NCBI GenBank assembly: GCA_038144425.1
Contig: JAYQNS010000002.1
Span: forward strand, 868,001-932,000
DNA: 64,000 bases
Direction of reading: 5' to 3'
Source of the DNA: Salivita marina
Lineage (GTDB): Bacteria; Pseudomonadota; Gammaproteobacteria; Pseudomonadales; Azotimanducaceae
Part shown: one piece after another, positions 8,993 through 19,049 of the stretch
Numbering within the stretch: position 1 is the stretch's first letter
Layout of the letters: the number at the start of each line of letters is the position of its first letter
Translations under genes and position numbers: made by a program
Notes under the pieces: model-generated
What the model was told of the DNA's origin: nothing
The model's database searches: none
What the model saw: the letters and a program-made list of their open reading frames with translations, nothing else

Positions 8993-10587
8993 CGTGTGTT
9001 CTCTACCGTCTTCACCGCCCCATCGCGCCGGGGGTCGGCGGCGCCGACCCAGTGTCCCCCTTCCCAGGCGATGGCATGAACGCCGCCGAAGTAGGGGTCA
9101 AGATAGCTGTCTGAGACGCCGTAGCGCGGCCGCTCGAGGGAAAAACCCGCCCGCACGAGGCCTGCAAGAAGCGCCTGGGAAAGCGCGGGCCCTTCGATAA
9201 AGGCGGCGTTTTTTGGCGTACCGTGCACTCGATAGGCGCCGACCGCTTCCTTAAGGTTTCTGGACAGGTCTAGCCAATGGGTCGTCACCTGGGCGACGGC
9301 AGAAATAATGCGCTCGCTGCCCGGGCTTCCTAGGACCAGGAGGGGCTGGTCAGCCTCGCTCACAATGGTGCCCGTCATCGAGGAAAGCACCATTTCCCTA
9401 GGCTTTAGCACATAGGGACTGCCGTCGTCCTCAAGGCGAAATCCCTGCATGTAATTGTTGTACAGGAAACCAAGGGTGGGGTGGGCGACCTTGGCTCCGA
9501 AGTAGCTGTCGATGCTTTGGGTCACGGCCACGACCCAACCGGCATCATCCACGACCGAGAAGTGCGTGGTCTCGCCCTTCTCAGACCAAAGGCGGGCCGC
9601 TTCCGCCTCGGAGATCTTTTTCGCGACGTCTTCCTCGTAGTTCGTGAAGCTTGGCACGGGGTCGCGGGCCCGGGTGCCGTGGGCAAGGCGCATAGCCTCA
9701 AGCAGCTGCAGTTGCCGGGGCGCCCCCTCTTGCTGTCGCGGCTCCAAGGGCATTTGCTCGAGCACCTTCATCAGCTGCAGGAGGACCCAGCCGCCGAAGG
9801 GCGGAGGCAGGGTGGCGATTTCGTAGCCGCGATAGGTTGCCCGTAGGGGCTCAACGATGGCGGGCTCGGGGAAGGCCGCGAGATCCTCGGCGGTGATCTA
9901 GCCGCCATTGGCCGCCATGTCCTCGGCAATGGCCTGAGCGATAGCGCCGCGATAGAAGTCCTCCGCTCCGGCCTCGGCCAAACGCCGAAGCGTCTGGGCA
10001 AGCACGGGCTGGCGGAAGCGGTCCCCGGCGACCCAGGGACGCCCTTCGGGATGGAGGAACAGGCGCCGGGCGGCGTCCTGCTCTGCTAAGGCGGCCCCGT
10101 AGAACTGGAAGGCCCGGGCGCGAAAAGGTCCCAGGATCACGCCATCATCGGCCAGGGCAGCGGCGGGGGTGACCAGCTCGGCCCAGCTGAAGGCGCCACT
10201 GCCGTAGCGGCGAAGCGCAAGGTCAAGAACCTTGGGGGTGGAGGGAACGGAGGCGGCGCTATGCCCCCGACGGAGCTGGGCTGCCGTGACCTGGGCGGGG
10301 AGCGCCGCCGGGGACCAGGTGGTCCCATGGATCACTTCCGTGACGCCGGAAGGGCTGCGCACGAGCATGACCGTCTGTCCGGCCAGCCCCGACCCCGCGG
10401 GTTCGCTAACCCCTAGCGCGAGGGAGATGGCAATGGCCGCATCCACCGCATTGCCACCTTGCTCGAGCACCGCAGCGCCGATGGTCGTGGCTTCCGGGGT
10501 GGCGCTGCTCACCACGCCCCCCGCTCGGGCAGGGGTGCTCAAACTCAGTAGGAGCGCCAGGGTCAGGGTGAGGGAAGCTCTCATCAT
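8989..10587 (-). pseudogene. ggt: Gamma-glutamyltranspeptidase with an in-frame amber codon
   Basis: Gamma-glutamyltranspeptidases are periplasmic N-terminal-nucleophile enzymes that cleave glutathione and other gamma-glutamyl compounds after self-cleavage. The N-terminal half (from 10587, signal peptide MRASLTLTLALLLSLSTPARA after the first Met) has EATTIGAAVLEQGGNAVDAA, a family signature. The frame meets TAG at 9898-9900 and continues unshifted: MAANGG-stop-ITAEDLAAFPEP, where relatives have a sense codon. The C-terminal part keeps the cleavage-site threonine in TTHFSVVD and LVLGSPGSERI, so the only defect seen is one nonsense base. Start ATG overlaps the aminotransferase stop (ATGA) and the end overlaps the GNAT start (GTGA). 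Either a recent null mutation or a base-call error. Confidence 0.85.
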
Positions 10588-11836
10588 GCGGTGCGGACTC
10601 CTAGAAAAGCCTCGATGGCATCGGCGCCGGCGTGCAGGCGGGGAAAGAGGTCGTCTGAAGCGGTCCCTTTGCCAAAGCGCTCCAGCACCTCGGCGCCATC
10701 GTAATCCACGGAAGCGACGCGAAGGGTCAGGCTTTCCGCCGCCATCCCGAAGTCTTCCCCGGGAAGGGTAGCGACACCCGCATCCCTGAGCAGAGCCTCC
10801 GCCAGGGCAGCCCCGGTGGTGATCCCCCGGTCCGCCAGGGTCTCCCGGTGAGCTTCGAAGTCGGGAAAGAGGTAGAAGGCGCCCTCGGGGCGAGGGCAAA
10901 GGAGTCCCAGGGTCTGGAAGCGCTCGAAGAGATAGGTGCTTGCCGAGCGATGAATCGCCGTGGTCGTTTCGACGAACGCTGCGATTTCCGGCCCGTAGGC
11001 AAAGGCGGGAAGGGCGCCATGCTGGATGGGGGCGGAAACGGCGCTGAAGGTTTCACTGATCATGGCGCGAAGGGGCGCCATGAGCGCCCCGAGGGCATCG
11101 GGCACCGCGGCCAGGCCCAGACGCCATCCCCCCGCTGCGAAGGCCTTCGATAGCCCGGTGGTGATGATCGTTTGCGAGGGGAGGACGGTCGCCATGGAAG
11201 GGGCCGGGCCCCCGCCGAAGGTGACGAGGCCATAAATCTCATCAGAGAGTACGACCACCCCTTCCCGTTCGCAGACCTCCGCAAGGCCTCGCAGGTGCTC
11301 CAGGCTGTAGATCATCCCGGTCGGATTGCCCGGGCTATTCAAAATGAGCGTTTTCGGCCCGGGGTGGACCGAGCAGGCTCGGGCGAGCGTTTCCGGATTC
11401 AAGCGATAGCCCCGTTCCCGGGACGTCTCCAGGGGATGAAAGGTTTCCCAAGGAGAGCCGCCTGGGGTGCGTAGCTCACCCAAGCGGGCACGGGTACCAG
11501 CACCGGGCCAGCGAGGATAGCCAGAAGATCGAAGAGGAGTTCCTTGCTCCCTGGGCCAACGAGAATGTTAGCGGCGCTTAGCGCATGCCCCTGTCGACCA
11601 AGGAAGCTTGCGGCGGCTTCCCGAAGGTCTGGAAGGCCGTCACCAGGCAAATAGGCTTTTTCTCCGGCGTGGGTCTTCAGGGCCTCCACCATGGAGCTTG
11701 GTACGGGAAAGGGCGACTCCCCAAAGCCAAGGTGGCATACCAGTTGCTCCGCTTGCCGAAGCGCTCGAGCGCGCTGGTTGATAGCGAGGGTGGCGGATTC
11801 CTTGACGGTTAAAAAGCGAGGGTTAAGGCGATCCAT
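10584..11836 (-). CDS. PLP-dependent class I/II aminotransferase (frame interrupted by a 1-base deletion)
   Basis: Fold-type I aminotransferase. N-terminal part (from 11836 or 11884) has HLGFGESPFPVP, YLPGDGLPDLREA and NILVGPGSKELLFDLL; it runs out of frame after LLGKPFIP. The C-terminal part in another frame has ILNSPGNPTG, LSDEIYGLV and the PLP-lysine motif TGLSKAFAAGGWRLG. Adding one base to the G4 run at 11432-11435 (coding strand C4) joins them as PFIPLETSRERGYRLN, about 417 residues, normal for the aspartate/aromatic aminotransferase type. I read this as one gene with a homopolymer error, though real decay is possible because ggt next to it is also broken. First gene of the operon; overlaps ggt by four bases. 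Amino-acid substrate not evident. Confidence 0.82.
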
Positions 11837-11931
11837 CAGTTGGCCCCATCGGCGCGGCGGACCAGCGGCCCGATGGCTGAGCATAGGGCGAAAGGGCTTG
11901 CAGCGGCTAGGGAGTGAAAAGGCGTCGGTCT

Positions 11932-11963
11932 GAAAAGGCCTGGGGGCTCCCGGTGGAGCCCCC
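11932..11963 (-). terminator. Rho-independent terminator after the Baeyer-Villiger monooxygenase
   Basis: On the minus strand a perfect 9-bp stem (GGGGGCTCC / GGAGCCCCC, 11942-11950 with 11955-11963, 4-base loop) is followed by AGGCC and TTTT. It lies just beyond the stop of the monooxygenase at 11973 and before the aminotransferase operon. Confidence 0.6.
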
Positions 11964-11972
11964 TGAACCCGG

Positions 11973-13531
11973 CTAGGCGCTAAAGTGTAGAAGGTCTTCC
12001 CGAGCGCCGCCGATGCCGCCCAGGAAGTGGCGAAGGTACTCCTCGTAGGAGCCCATCCACATCCCTTGGGAACGCTCCCGGCCCGCTTCCACGTCGGTCT
12101 TCGTGGTTTTCATGTACCAGTTGTTGCAGCGCAGCCAAACCTTGCCGTCGGCGCTAGCATTACAGAGAGCGGTCCAAGCGGCCACGGCCTCTTCGGTGGG
12201 CTCGACCTCTTGCTTGGCCTGCGCCTTCATCCCCGCCACGAGCTCGGCGATGTACTTGCCTTGCTCTTCGCAGAGCAGGGTGACGTTGGTCACCGGGTTG
12301 AGGCTCTGAGGGCCGATCATCATGTAGAAGTTCGGCATGTCTGCGACGTGGACGCCCCAGAGCGAGTGGGGCCGGGTCATTTGCCAGTTGTTTTCTGCAT
12401 TTGCGCCAAAGCGGTCCGCGAGGGTGACACCCCCTTGCCCGTCACGGGGAAGGGAATGTGGTTGCTATCAAAGCCCGTGGCGTAGATGAGCACGTCCACA
12501 TCGTGACAGGCACCGCGGGCCATGCGCACGCCGGTCTCCGTGATGGCCTCAACGCCCTGGGGATCATCGATCAGGGTTACGTGGGGCTTATTAAAGGTGG
12601 TGTAGTAATCGTCGATGAAGAGCACGCGCTTGCAGAAGAAGGGGTAGTCCGGGGTCAGCTTCTCCGCGAGCACCGGATCCTTCACCTCCTGCTTGATGCG
12701 CTCGGCGATGCCGCTGCAAATCTCAGCGTTTTCTTCCTCGTTGTGGAGCGTATCGAAGGTGAAGGGGATCGGGGTGACCCGGGGCCCATCATTCTGCCAG
12801 TCGATGAAGCGGAGGCTTTCGCTATAGCCCCCCTTCTTAAAGGCCTCCACAATCTCCGGGGGCGTGGGTTCGTCATCCCGAGGCATGCACCAGGTGGCAG
12901 AGCGCTGGAAAACCGTGAGCGTTTCCACCTCGTCCACAATGGCCGTAATGACCTGGGCTGCGGAGGCGCCGGTCCCAATGACGCCGACTTTCTTGCCCTT
13001 CAGATCGACGTCGTAGTTCCACTGCGCCGTATGGAAGGCCTCTCCCTTGAAGTGGCCGAGGCCGTCCAATTCGGGCATGCGCGGCGTGGATAGGGGCCCA
13101 TTGGCACTCACCACGTGCTGGCCCTGGTAGGTTGCCCCCGATGCGCCGGTTTTCCGATCCTCCGTTTCCACGCGCCATGCCCCTGGGCCGTCGTAGTGCA
13201 CCTGGGTGACCTTGGTGGAGAAGCGGATGTGCGCTTCGAGGCCACAGTAGGCCACTAGGCGATCCGTGTACTCGGAGATCTCCCGCTGGTTAACGTACTT
13301 TTTCGAGGGAATGAAGCCGATTTCGTCAAGAAGGGGCAGGTAGGCATAGGAGGGCACGTCACAGGCCGCCCCGGGATAGCCCCCCACGCCGCCGTTCTGC
13401 CAGACCCCGCCGAGGGACGAGCCCATCTCAAGGATGCAGAAGTTCTCGATGCCCGCCTTTTTCAGATAGTGACCGCAAAGCAGGCCCGAAAACCCGCCTC
13501 CCACGATGACGACGTCAAACGGTTCTGCCAT
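11973..13531 (-). CDS. Flavin-containing Baeyer-Villiger-type monooxygenase (frame interrupted by a 1-base deletion)
   Basis: FAD- and NADPH-dependent monooxygenase of the cyclohexanone/phenylacetone monooxygenase type, which inserts oxygen next to a ketone. N-terminal part has the FAD Rossmann motif GGGFSG, the BVMO fingerprint FKGEAFHTAQW (FxGxxxHxxxW, about residues 166-176), the NADPH motif GVIGTGASAAQV and the ATGFDSN motif. It then shifts frame after PVTGKG. Adding one base to the C5 run at 12430-12434 (coding G5) restores GKGGVTLADRFGAN and continues into WGVHVADMPNFYMMIGPQ, giving 519 residues, the normal size. Starts at ATG 13531. Stands alone, followed by a hairpin terminator. Ketone substrate unknown (steroid or cyclic terpenoid ketones are common in this family). 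Confidence 0.88.
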
Positions 13532-13674
13532 GCGCTCTGTCTCCCCAGCTGCGCGTTTCTGTTAACTCGAGTGTGCCACGGCGAGGCTTTCGAGGGCAGG
13601 GCCTGTCCCTTCCCTCCTGGGTGAGGCCCTGATCTACTTCGCCCTTTCCTCTCGTCACCATAGTGAGTTCGATC

Positions 13675-14196
13675 ATGAGCCTGAGCTTTTACGATTGCAG
13701 CGTTACCGCCTACCAGCAGGTGCTGGGGGGTGTAAAAACTGCCCTGGCCAAGGCCGTGGCCCACAGCGAGGAGACGGACCTCGATCTTCAAAGCGTGGTG
13801 GACTTTCGCCTCCACGAGGACATGTTGCCCTTTAGCTTTCAGGTGATCTCCGTATGGCACCACTCCCTCGGGGCGCTCAAGGGGCTGCAGGCGGGGGTTT
13901 TTGAGCCGCCTCCGGCCATGGATCCCTTGGACTTTGCGGGCCTTCAGGGGCTTGTGGATGAGGCGATGGCCTTTTGCGCGGCGCAGACGCCGGAAGCGGT
14001 CAACGCGCTGGCCGAAGGCCCCATGGTGTTTCGCGTTCGCGGGCGGGAGATGCCCTTTACTACAGATAATTTCCTGCTCTCCTTCTCCCTTCCGAACGTC
14101 TACTTTCACGCCACCACGACCTATAGCATTCTTCGCCATCTTGGCGTGCCCCTCGGTAAACTTGACTATCTAGGGCAGCTTCGCGTCGGGGCCTAG
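13675..14196 (+). CDS. DUF1993 family protein
   Basis: 173-residue cytoplasmic protein. The N-terminus SLSFYDCSVTAYQQVLGGVKTALAKA and the C-terminal VYFHATTTYSILRHLGVPLGK are the hallmarks of the DUF1993 family, which has a four-helix DinB-like fold; a metal site is possible through the His residues of FRLHEDM and FHATT. The function of the family is unknown. ATG 13675 preferred over GTG 13663; neither has a strong ribosome site. It precedes pabBC by eight bases in the same direction, probably co-transcribed. Confidence 0.85.
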   Translation: MSLSFYDCSVTAYQQVLGGVKTALAKAVAHSEETDLDLQSVVDFRLHEDMLPFSFQVISVWHHSLGALKGLQAGVFEPPPAMDPLDFAGLQGLVDEAMAFCAAQTPEAVNALAEGPMVFRVRGREMPFTTDNFLLSFSLPNVYFHATTTYSILRHLGVPLGKLDYLGQLRVGA

Positions 14197-14204
14197 GGCC
14201 TGCC

Positions 14205-15942
14205 GTGGATATCCATTTCCAAGGCTGGCCGGCGGGGGGGGATCTGCACTTCGCCCGTCCTGCGGCGGTCTTCGAGGCCTGGACCGCGGAAGCCGTGGGA
14301 CCGGCCCTCGCGGCGGCGGAGGCGGCCTGGCGCAAAGGCGCTTGGCTAGCGGGCTTTGCTTGCTATGAGCTTGGCCTCGCTTTCGAGCCCAAGCTAGCCG
14401 AGGGGCTGGTCACCGATCCCACCCTGCCGCTCTTCGCCTTCGGGGCCTTCGACGGCCCCGCCCCTTGGGTTTTGGGCGAAGAGGTCGAGGACGCCCCGGT
14501 GGCGCTCGGGCCTTTGACTCCGGCTTGGTCCCTGGAGGACTACCGGGAAGCCTTTGAAACGCTGCACGACGCTATTGGCGCGGGGGAGCTGTATCAGGGC
14601 AATCTCACCTTTCCCCTGAGCGGCCCCTTTGAGGGATCACCCCGGACCCTGTTCAAGGCCCTCGCTGCCCGCCAGGCCGTGCCCTTTGGCGCTTTGGTGG
14701 AGCGCTCTCAGGGCCCTGCGCTTCTGTCCCGGTCCCCGGAGCTTTTTTTTCGCACCGATGGGAAAGGGGGCATCGAAGCGAAGCCTATGAAGGGCACCGC
14801 GCCGCGCCATTCCAATCCCGCGCAGGATGCAAAGGCCCGGGCTTTCCTCGCGGAGGACCTTAAGAATCGGGCGGAAAACCTGATGATCGTGGATCTGCTA
14901 CGCAATGATCTCGGCAAGCTGTGCACCCTAGGGTCGGTGCGGGGGGAGGGACTCTTCGCCGTGGAGTCCTTTGCTACGGTTCATCAAATGACCTCTCTCG
15001 TTCGGGGACAGCTGAAGTCACTCCCGGCCCTGGGGACGCTTCTGCGTGCGCTTTTTCCCTGCGGGTCCATTACGGGGGCGCCGAAGTTTCGCGCTATGGA
15101 AACGCTGCGGACCCTAGAAAGCGGGCCTCGGGGAATCTACTGCGGCACGCTGGGCTGGATGGCCCCCGATGGACGCTCGGAGTTCAACGTGGCGATCCGG
15201 ACCTTGGCTCTGGACAAAGGTCAAGCGCGGCTTGCCGTGGGGAGCGGGGTGGTTTACGACAGCGTGGCAGAGGCGGAATACGAGGAGGCCCTATGGAAGG
15301 CGCGCTTTGCGAAGCTTTCTCCCGAGATTGCGCCTTAATCGAAACATTTTTTTGGTCACCGGAAACGGGGGTGCGGGATGGGGACGCTCACTGGGCGCGC
15401 CTTCGCCGTTCCGCCGCCGCCCTCGGCTTCCCCCTGGAGAACGCCGCGCTGTTGGCCACCCTGGAAGCGCTTGGGGGCGCAGTGCCGCTCCGGGGAGGCT
15501 CACGTTGGCGCGGGACGGGGCCCTGTCCCTGACCACGGCGCCCTTTACCCCGATCCAGGGCCCCTGGCGCGTCGGTTTAAGTCCCAAGCGCCTGGAGGCG
15601 GAGGCTCTTTGGCTTCGCTATAAGACCACGGACCGGGGGCTCTACGATCGAACCCGCGCGGCGCTGCCGCAAGGGCTGGATGAGGTGCTGTTTTTGAACG
15701 AGCGCGATGAGCTTTGCGAGGGCACCGTCACGAACGTGTTTCTTCGCTGTGACGACGGGCCCCTGTGTACGCCCCCGCTGAGCTCGGGCTGCTTGCCTGG
15801 CGTTTTACGGCAGCGGCTCCTGGAATGCGGGGCGGCCCGGGAAACGGTGCTCCCCCGGCTGGCCCTTTTTGAGTGCGAAGGCCTTTGGGTCGGCAACGCG
15901 CTTCGGGGCCTAATCCCTGCGGTTATGGAGGCGGGTCGATGA
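14205..15942 (+). CDS. pabB: Fused aminodeoxychorismate synthase I / aminodeoxychorismate lyase PabBC (two 1-base deletions)
   Basis: Makes 4-amino-4-deoxychorismate from chorismate and then p-aminobenzoate for folate. Domain 1 (about 1-375, GTG start) is PabB: SPELFF, KPMKGTAPR with the catalytic Lys, GSITGAPKFRAME and GRSEFNVAIRTL. Domain 2 is a class IV aminotransferase-fold lyase: ALIETFFWSPETG, the PLP lysine in WLRYKTTDRG, and the motif CEGTVTNVF. The reading frame shifts twice: near 15321-15323 (CCC) where PabB runs into a stop, and at the G4 run 15492-15495. Restoring one base at each gives KLSPRDCALIETFFW and VPLRGRLTLARDG and a 579-residue fusion, the usual length for PabBC. The first site is less certain, since TTT at 15316 is an alternative. 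The stop overlaps the sulfatase start (ATGA). Confidence 0.85.
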
Positions 15943-17354
15943 GGCTTCGAATTCGAAAAGCCCTGGTGCTAGGCCTTTTCGCTGGCGTCACCGCCCTCGG
16001 CGCGCTGGCGGCGGAACCCCCGTCCCGCAGTAATCTCCTGCTGATCTACGTCGATGATCTGGGCTACGGGGATCTCGGGAGCTATGGCCACCCGGTGCTG
16101 CAAACGCCGAATCTCGACCGCCTCGCTGAACAGGGCGTGCGGCTGACGAACTACTACGCGCCCTCGGCGCTCTGTTCACCGTCCCGCGCAGCCCTGCTCA
16201 CGGGGCGCCACCCCTACCGCACGGGCATTCAAAGCTGGATTCCCGCCGGCACGGGCATTTATCTGAGGGATCGGGAGCTCACCCTTGCGGAGCTATTGCG
16301 CGCCGAGGGCTACGGGACGGCCCTGGTGGGCAAATGGCACCTCAACAGCGATCTTGGAAGCCCGACCGAACCCCAGCCAAACGACCAGGGCTTCGACTAT
16401 TTCTACGGCCATAATGCTTTCCAAACGCCCACGAATCGCAATCCCGACAACCTCTACCGCGATCGGGAGAAGCTGCCCGTGCAGGAAGGCTATACGGCCC
16501 AGCTGTATGTGGAGGAAGCCATGAATTGGCTTGAGGCTCGGGCCGACGATGGACCCTTCTTCCTCATGCTCAGCATGGCCGAGCCCCATACGCCGATCGA
16601 GAATCCTCCGGCGTTCAACGCCCGCTACGCCGAGCATACTCAGGGGCCCGTGGTGCCCATCCCCTCGGGACTCGCGGCGGCACCGAAGGCGCTGCTTATC
16701 CCCCGGGGCCCCGGGGAGTACTACGCCAACATCACCTATCTCGACCATCAGTTGGGCCGTCTGCTGGCGTACCTCGATGAAAAGGGACTACGGGAAGGCA
16801 CGCTCATCGTGTTTGCCAGCGATAACGGCCCGGTCACCGACGATTGGCTGAACTGGTATGAGGTGAATGCCTATGGCGCTACGGGGGGCTACCGCGGTCG
16901 GAAGCATTACCTGTACGAGGGGGGCCTCAGAGTGCCGGCTATCGTGAGCCAGCCGGGACGGATTCCCGAGGGGGTCGTGCGGGACGGGATTATGATCGGC
17001 ACAGATTGGCTGGCCACCCTCGCGGCTTTGTTAGCCTTTTCCCTACCGACGGATCGTCCCCTCGATAGCCGAGATCAATCCGCGCTCTTACTGGGCGGGA
17101 CAGGGGCTACGAGTGGCCCCCTGCACTGGGCTTTGCCGACGCCGAACGGCTTGGACTACGCGGTGCGAGAGGGGCCCTGGAAGCTTCTACTTGATCAGGG
17201 CCATGCCCCACGGGCGCTGTATCACCTTGAGGACGATCCTCTAGAGCTCTTCAATCTGCGCCGCGAAGCGCCTGACCAGGTTTCCCGGCTTCAGGAGCTC
17301 CAAGAGGCGCAGCGGCAGGCCATCGAGGACGACCCCCTGCGCCCCGGGCCTTAA
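15939..17354 (+). CDS. Secreted arylsulfatase-type sulfatase
   Basis: Hydrolyses a sulfate ester; exported by a signal peptide (LVLGLFAGVTALGALAAEPP). Over 471 residues: metal-binding DD of LLLIYVDDLGYGD, the sulfatase signature LCSPSRAALLTG in which Cys79 would be converted to formylglycine by an FGE-type enzyme, VGKWHL, and the C-terminal metal-binding FASDNGP. Start ATG 15939 overlaps the pabBC stop (ATGA), so it is translated with a folate gene, an odd pairing that may be chance packing. Ends tail to tail with the amidohydrolase, overlapping three bases. One of four sulfatases in the window; substrate not determinable, nearest in layout to S1-family arylsulfatases. Confidence 0.9.
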   Translation: MRLRIRKALVLGLFAGVTALGALAAEPPSRSNLLLIYVDDLGYGDLGSYGHPVLQTPNLDRLAEQGVRLTNYYAPSALCSPSRAALLTGRHPYRTGIQSWIPAGTGIYLRDRELTLAELLRAEGYGTALVGKWHLNSDLGSPTEPQPNDQGFDYFYGHNAFQTPTNRNPDNLYRDREKLPVQEGYTAQLYVEEAMNWLEARADDGPFFLMLSMAEPHTPIENPPAFNARYAEHTQGPVVPIPSGLAAAPKALLIPRGPGEYYANITYLDHQLGRLLAYLDEKGLREGTLIVFASDNGPVTDDWLNWYEVNAYGATGGYRGRKHYLYEGGLRVPAIVSQPGRIPEGVVRDGIMIGTDWLATLAALLAFSLPTDRPLDSRDQSALLLGGTGATSGPLHWALPTPNGLDYAVREGPWKLLLDQGHAPRALYHLEDDPLELFNLRREAPDQVSRLQELQEAQRQAIEDDPLRPGP

Positions 17355-19039
17355 GGTGCCCTTGGGGCTTCGTAGCTGACCCGTCCGCCGACGATGGTCA
17401 TTACCGTTTCCGCCTCAAGGATCTCCGCCTCGGGAATAGTGAGGAAATCCCGGTCAAAGACCGTGAAGTCCGCAAGCTTGCCCACCTCTAGGGACCCCCG
17501 AAGGTCCTCCTGGAAGGCGCCATAGGCGGGCCAAAGGGTAAACATCTTCAGGGCCGTTTCCCGGGACACGGCGAGCTCCGGGTGCCAGCCTGGGCCGTCC
17601 GTACCATCAAGACGCTTCCGGGCCACGGCGGCATAAAATTCGATTCGCGGATCCCCAAGCTCCACGGGCGCGTCCGAGCCCCCAAGGATCATAAGCCCTT
17701 GATCGACGAGATCCTTCCAGGGGTAGGCGTACTTCAGTCGCTCGGGTCCGAGCCTCGCCGGCGCGAAATTGAGATCGCCGATGCCGTGGCTTGGCTGCAT
17801 GGAGGGGAGCACCTTCATGGCCAGAAAGCGCTGCTGATCCTCTGGCTGAATGATCTGTGCGTGTTCCAGGCGCCACCGAAGATCCTCTGTCGCCCAGGCT
17901 TCCCGGGGTAGGGCGGCTTGCGCTTCCCCATACCAATCGAGAAGGGACTTGACGGCCCGATCCCCAATGACATGGGTTTCGATCTGTACCCCTTGCCGCA
18001 GCGCCTCGGCCAGCACGGGCATGAGGTCTTCCTTGGTGGTGCGATTCATAAACCCGTTGTGGTCCGCGTCGGCGTAGTTTTCGATGAGCGCGGCCCCCCG
18101 GGAGCCCAGCGTGCCGTCGATAAAGACCTTGATGCCACGGACGGAGAACAGGTAGTCGTCCGTGCTTTCCATGCCTCGGCGGAAGAGTTCCGCTGCTTCG
18201 GAAACAGGGATGGCGGCGTAAACCCGGTGGGCCATGAGCCCATCGTCGTGGATCGCCCTCATTAAATCGACGAGGCGATAGGCCATGCCCGCGTCCTGCG
18301 TTTGGGTCCATCCGAGGGACGCGTTGGCCTTCATGCCCTTGATGAGATTGTCTCGAAGGTAGTCGTCCGAATCCTCAGGAATGATGGCCCGGAAGGGGTC
18401 CATGGCCCGGGCCAGGACGTAACCCGTAGGTTCGCCCTCGGCGTCGCGCTCGAAGCGGCCGCCTTCAGGGTCTGGGGTGTCCTTAGTAATGCCTGCGAGC
18501 TCCAGCGCTCGGCTGTTGACGAGGGCCGAGACGCCATCGGCCCGGGGCATGAAGAGCGGCTTGGTGGGGGTGAAGGGGTCAACATCGTCCCTGGTCAGGA
18601 AGCGCTGCTCATCGGTCCATTCCCGCTCAATCCAGCCCCGGCCCAGCACCCAGTTTTCTTCCGGGAGCGTTTGCGCCCAGGTCCGGATGGCCCCCACCGT
18701 CTCCTCTAGGGTCGGAATGCCGAAGAGGCTCAAGGTTTTTGTCCGTCGCCCCACGCCTTCCAGGTGTTGATGAGAGTCAGTGAAGCCCGGGTAGATTACG
18801 GCGCTGCCGAGGTCGATCTCTTCTACGCCGGCGCAGAGCGTGGCGCGGGCGTCAGCCGCTGACCCTACGAAGACGATGCGATCGCCCCTCACGGCAACGC
18901 GCTCGGCGGTCCAATAGGCATCGTTCGCGGTATAGATTCGCTGGGCCTTCAGCACATAGTTAGCGAAGGTGCAGGTCGCGCCCTGGGCAGGGGCCGTGGC
19001 CCCCAGCATTGTTGCGAGGACGAGAGCTCCCAGGCGCAT
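17351..19039 (-). CDS. Secreted YtcJ-type amidohydrolase
   Basis: 562-residue metal-dependent hydrolase of the amidohydrolase superfamily, YtcJ/LAF3 branch. Signal peptide MRLGALVLATMLGATAPAQGA. Motifs in order: YPGFTDSHQHLEGVG (metal-binding HxH), IETHVIGDRAV (His), LEHAQII and GGSDAPVEL (catalytic metal-binding Asp). It would hydrolyse a C-N or related bond in the periplasm. Start at 19039 follows AGGGGGA; the longer frame to 19093 lacks a site. Ten bases upstream ends the enoyl-CoA hydratase, in the same direction, so the two may be one transcript. A second member of this family is at 53709. Confidence 0.87.
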   Translation of the reverse strand: MRLGALVLATMLGATAPAQGATCTFANYVLKAQRIYTANDAYWTAERVAVRGDRIVFVGSAADARATLCAGVEEIDLGSAVIYPGFTDSHQHLEGVGRRTKTLSLFGIPTLEETVGAIRTWAQTLPEENWVLGRGWIEREWTDEQRFLTRDDVDPFTPTKPLFMPRADGVSALVNSRALELAGITKDTPDPEGGRFERDAEGEPTGYVLARAMDPFRAIIPEDSDDYLRDNLIKGMKANASLGWTQTQDAGMAYRLVDLMRAIHDDGLMAHRVYAAIPVSEAAELFRRGMESTDDYLFSVRGIKVFIDGTLGSRGAALIENYADADHNGFMNRTTKEDLMPVLAEALRQGVQIETHVIGDRAVKSLLDWYGEAQAALPREAWATEDLRWRLEHAQIIQPEDQQRFLAMKVLPSMQPSHGIGDLNFAPARLGPERLKYAYPWKDLVDQGLMILGGSDAPVELGDPRIEFYAAVARKRLDGTDGPGWHPELAVSRETALKMFTLWPAYGAFQEDLRGSLEVGKLADFTVFDRDFLTIPEAEILEAETVMTIVGGRVSYEAPRAP

Positions 19040-19049
19040 GGCGATCCCC

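Noticed and set aside
9898..9900. Pyrrolysine insertion at the ggt amber codon
   Set aside because: No pyl genes are visible, and pyrrolysine is not known in GGT or expected in this type of bacterium.
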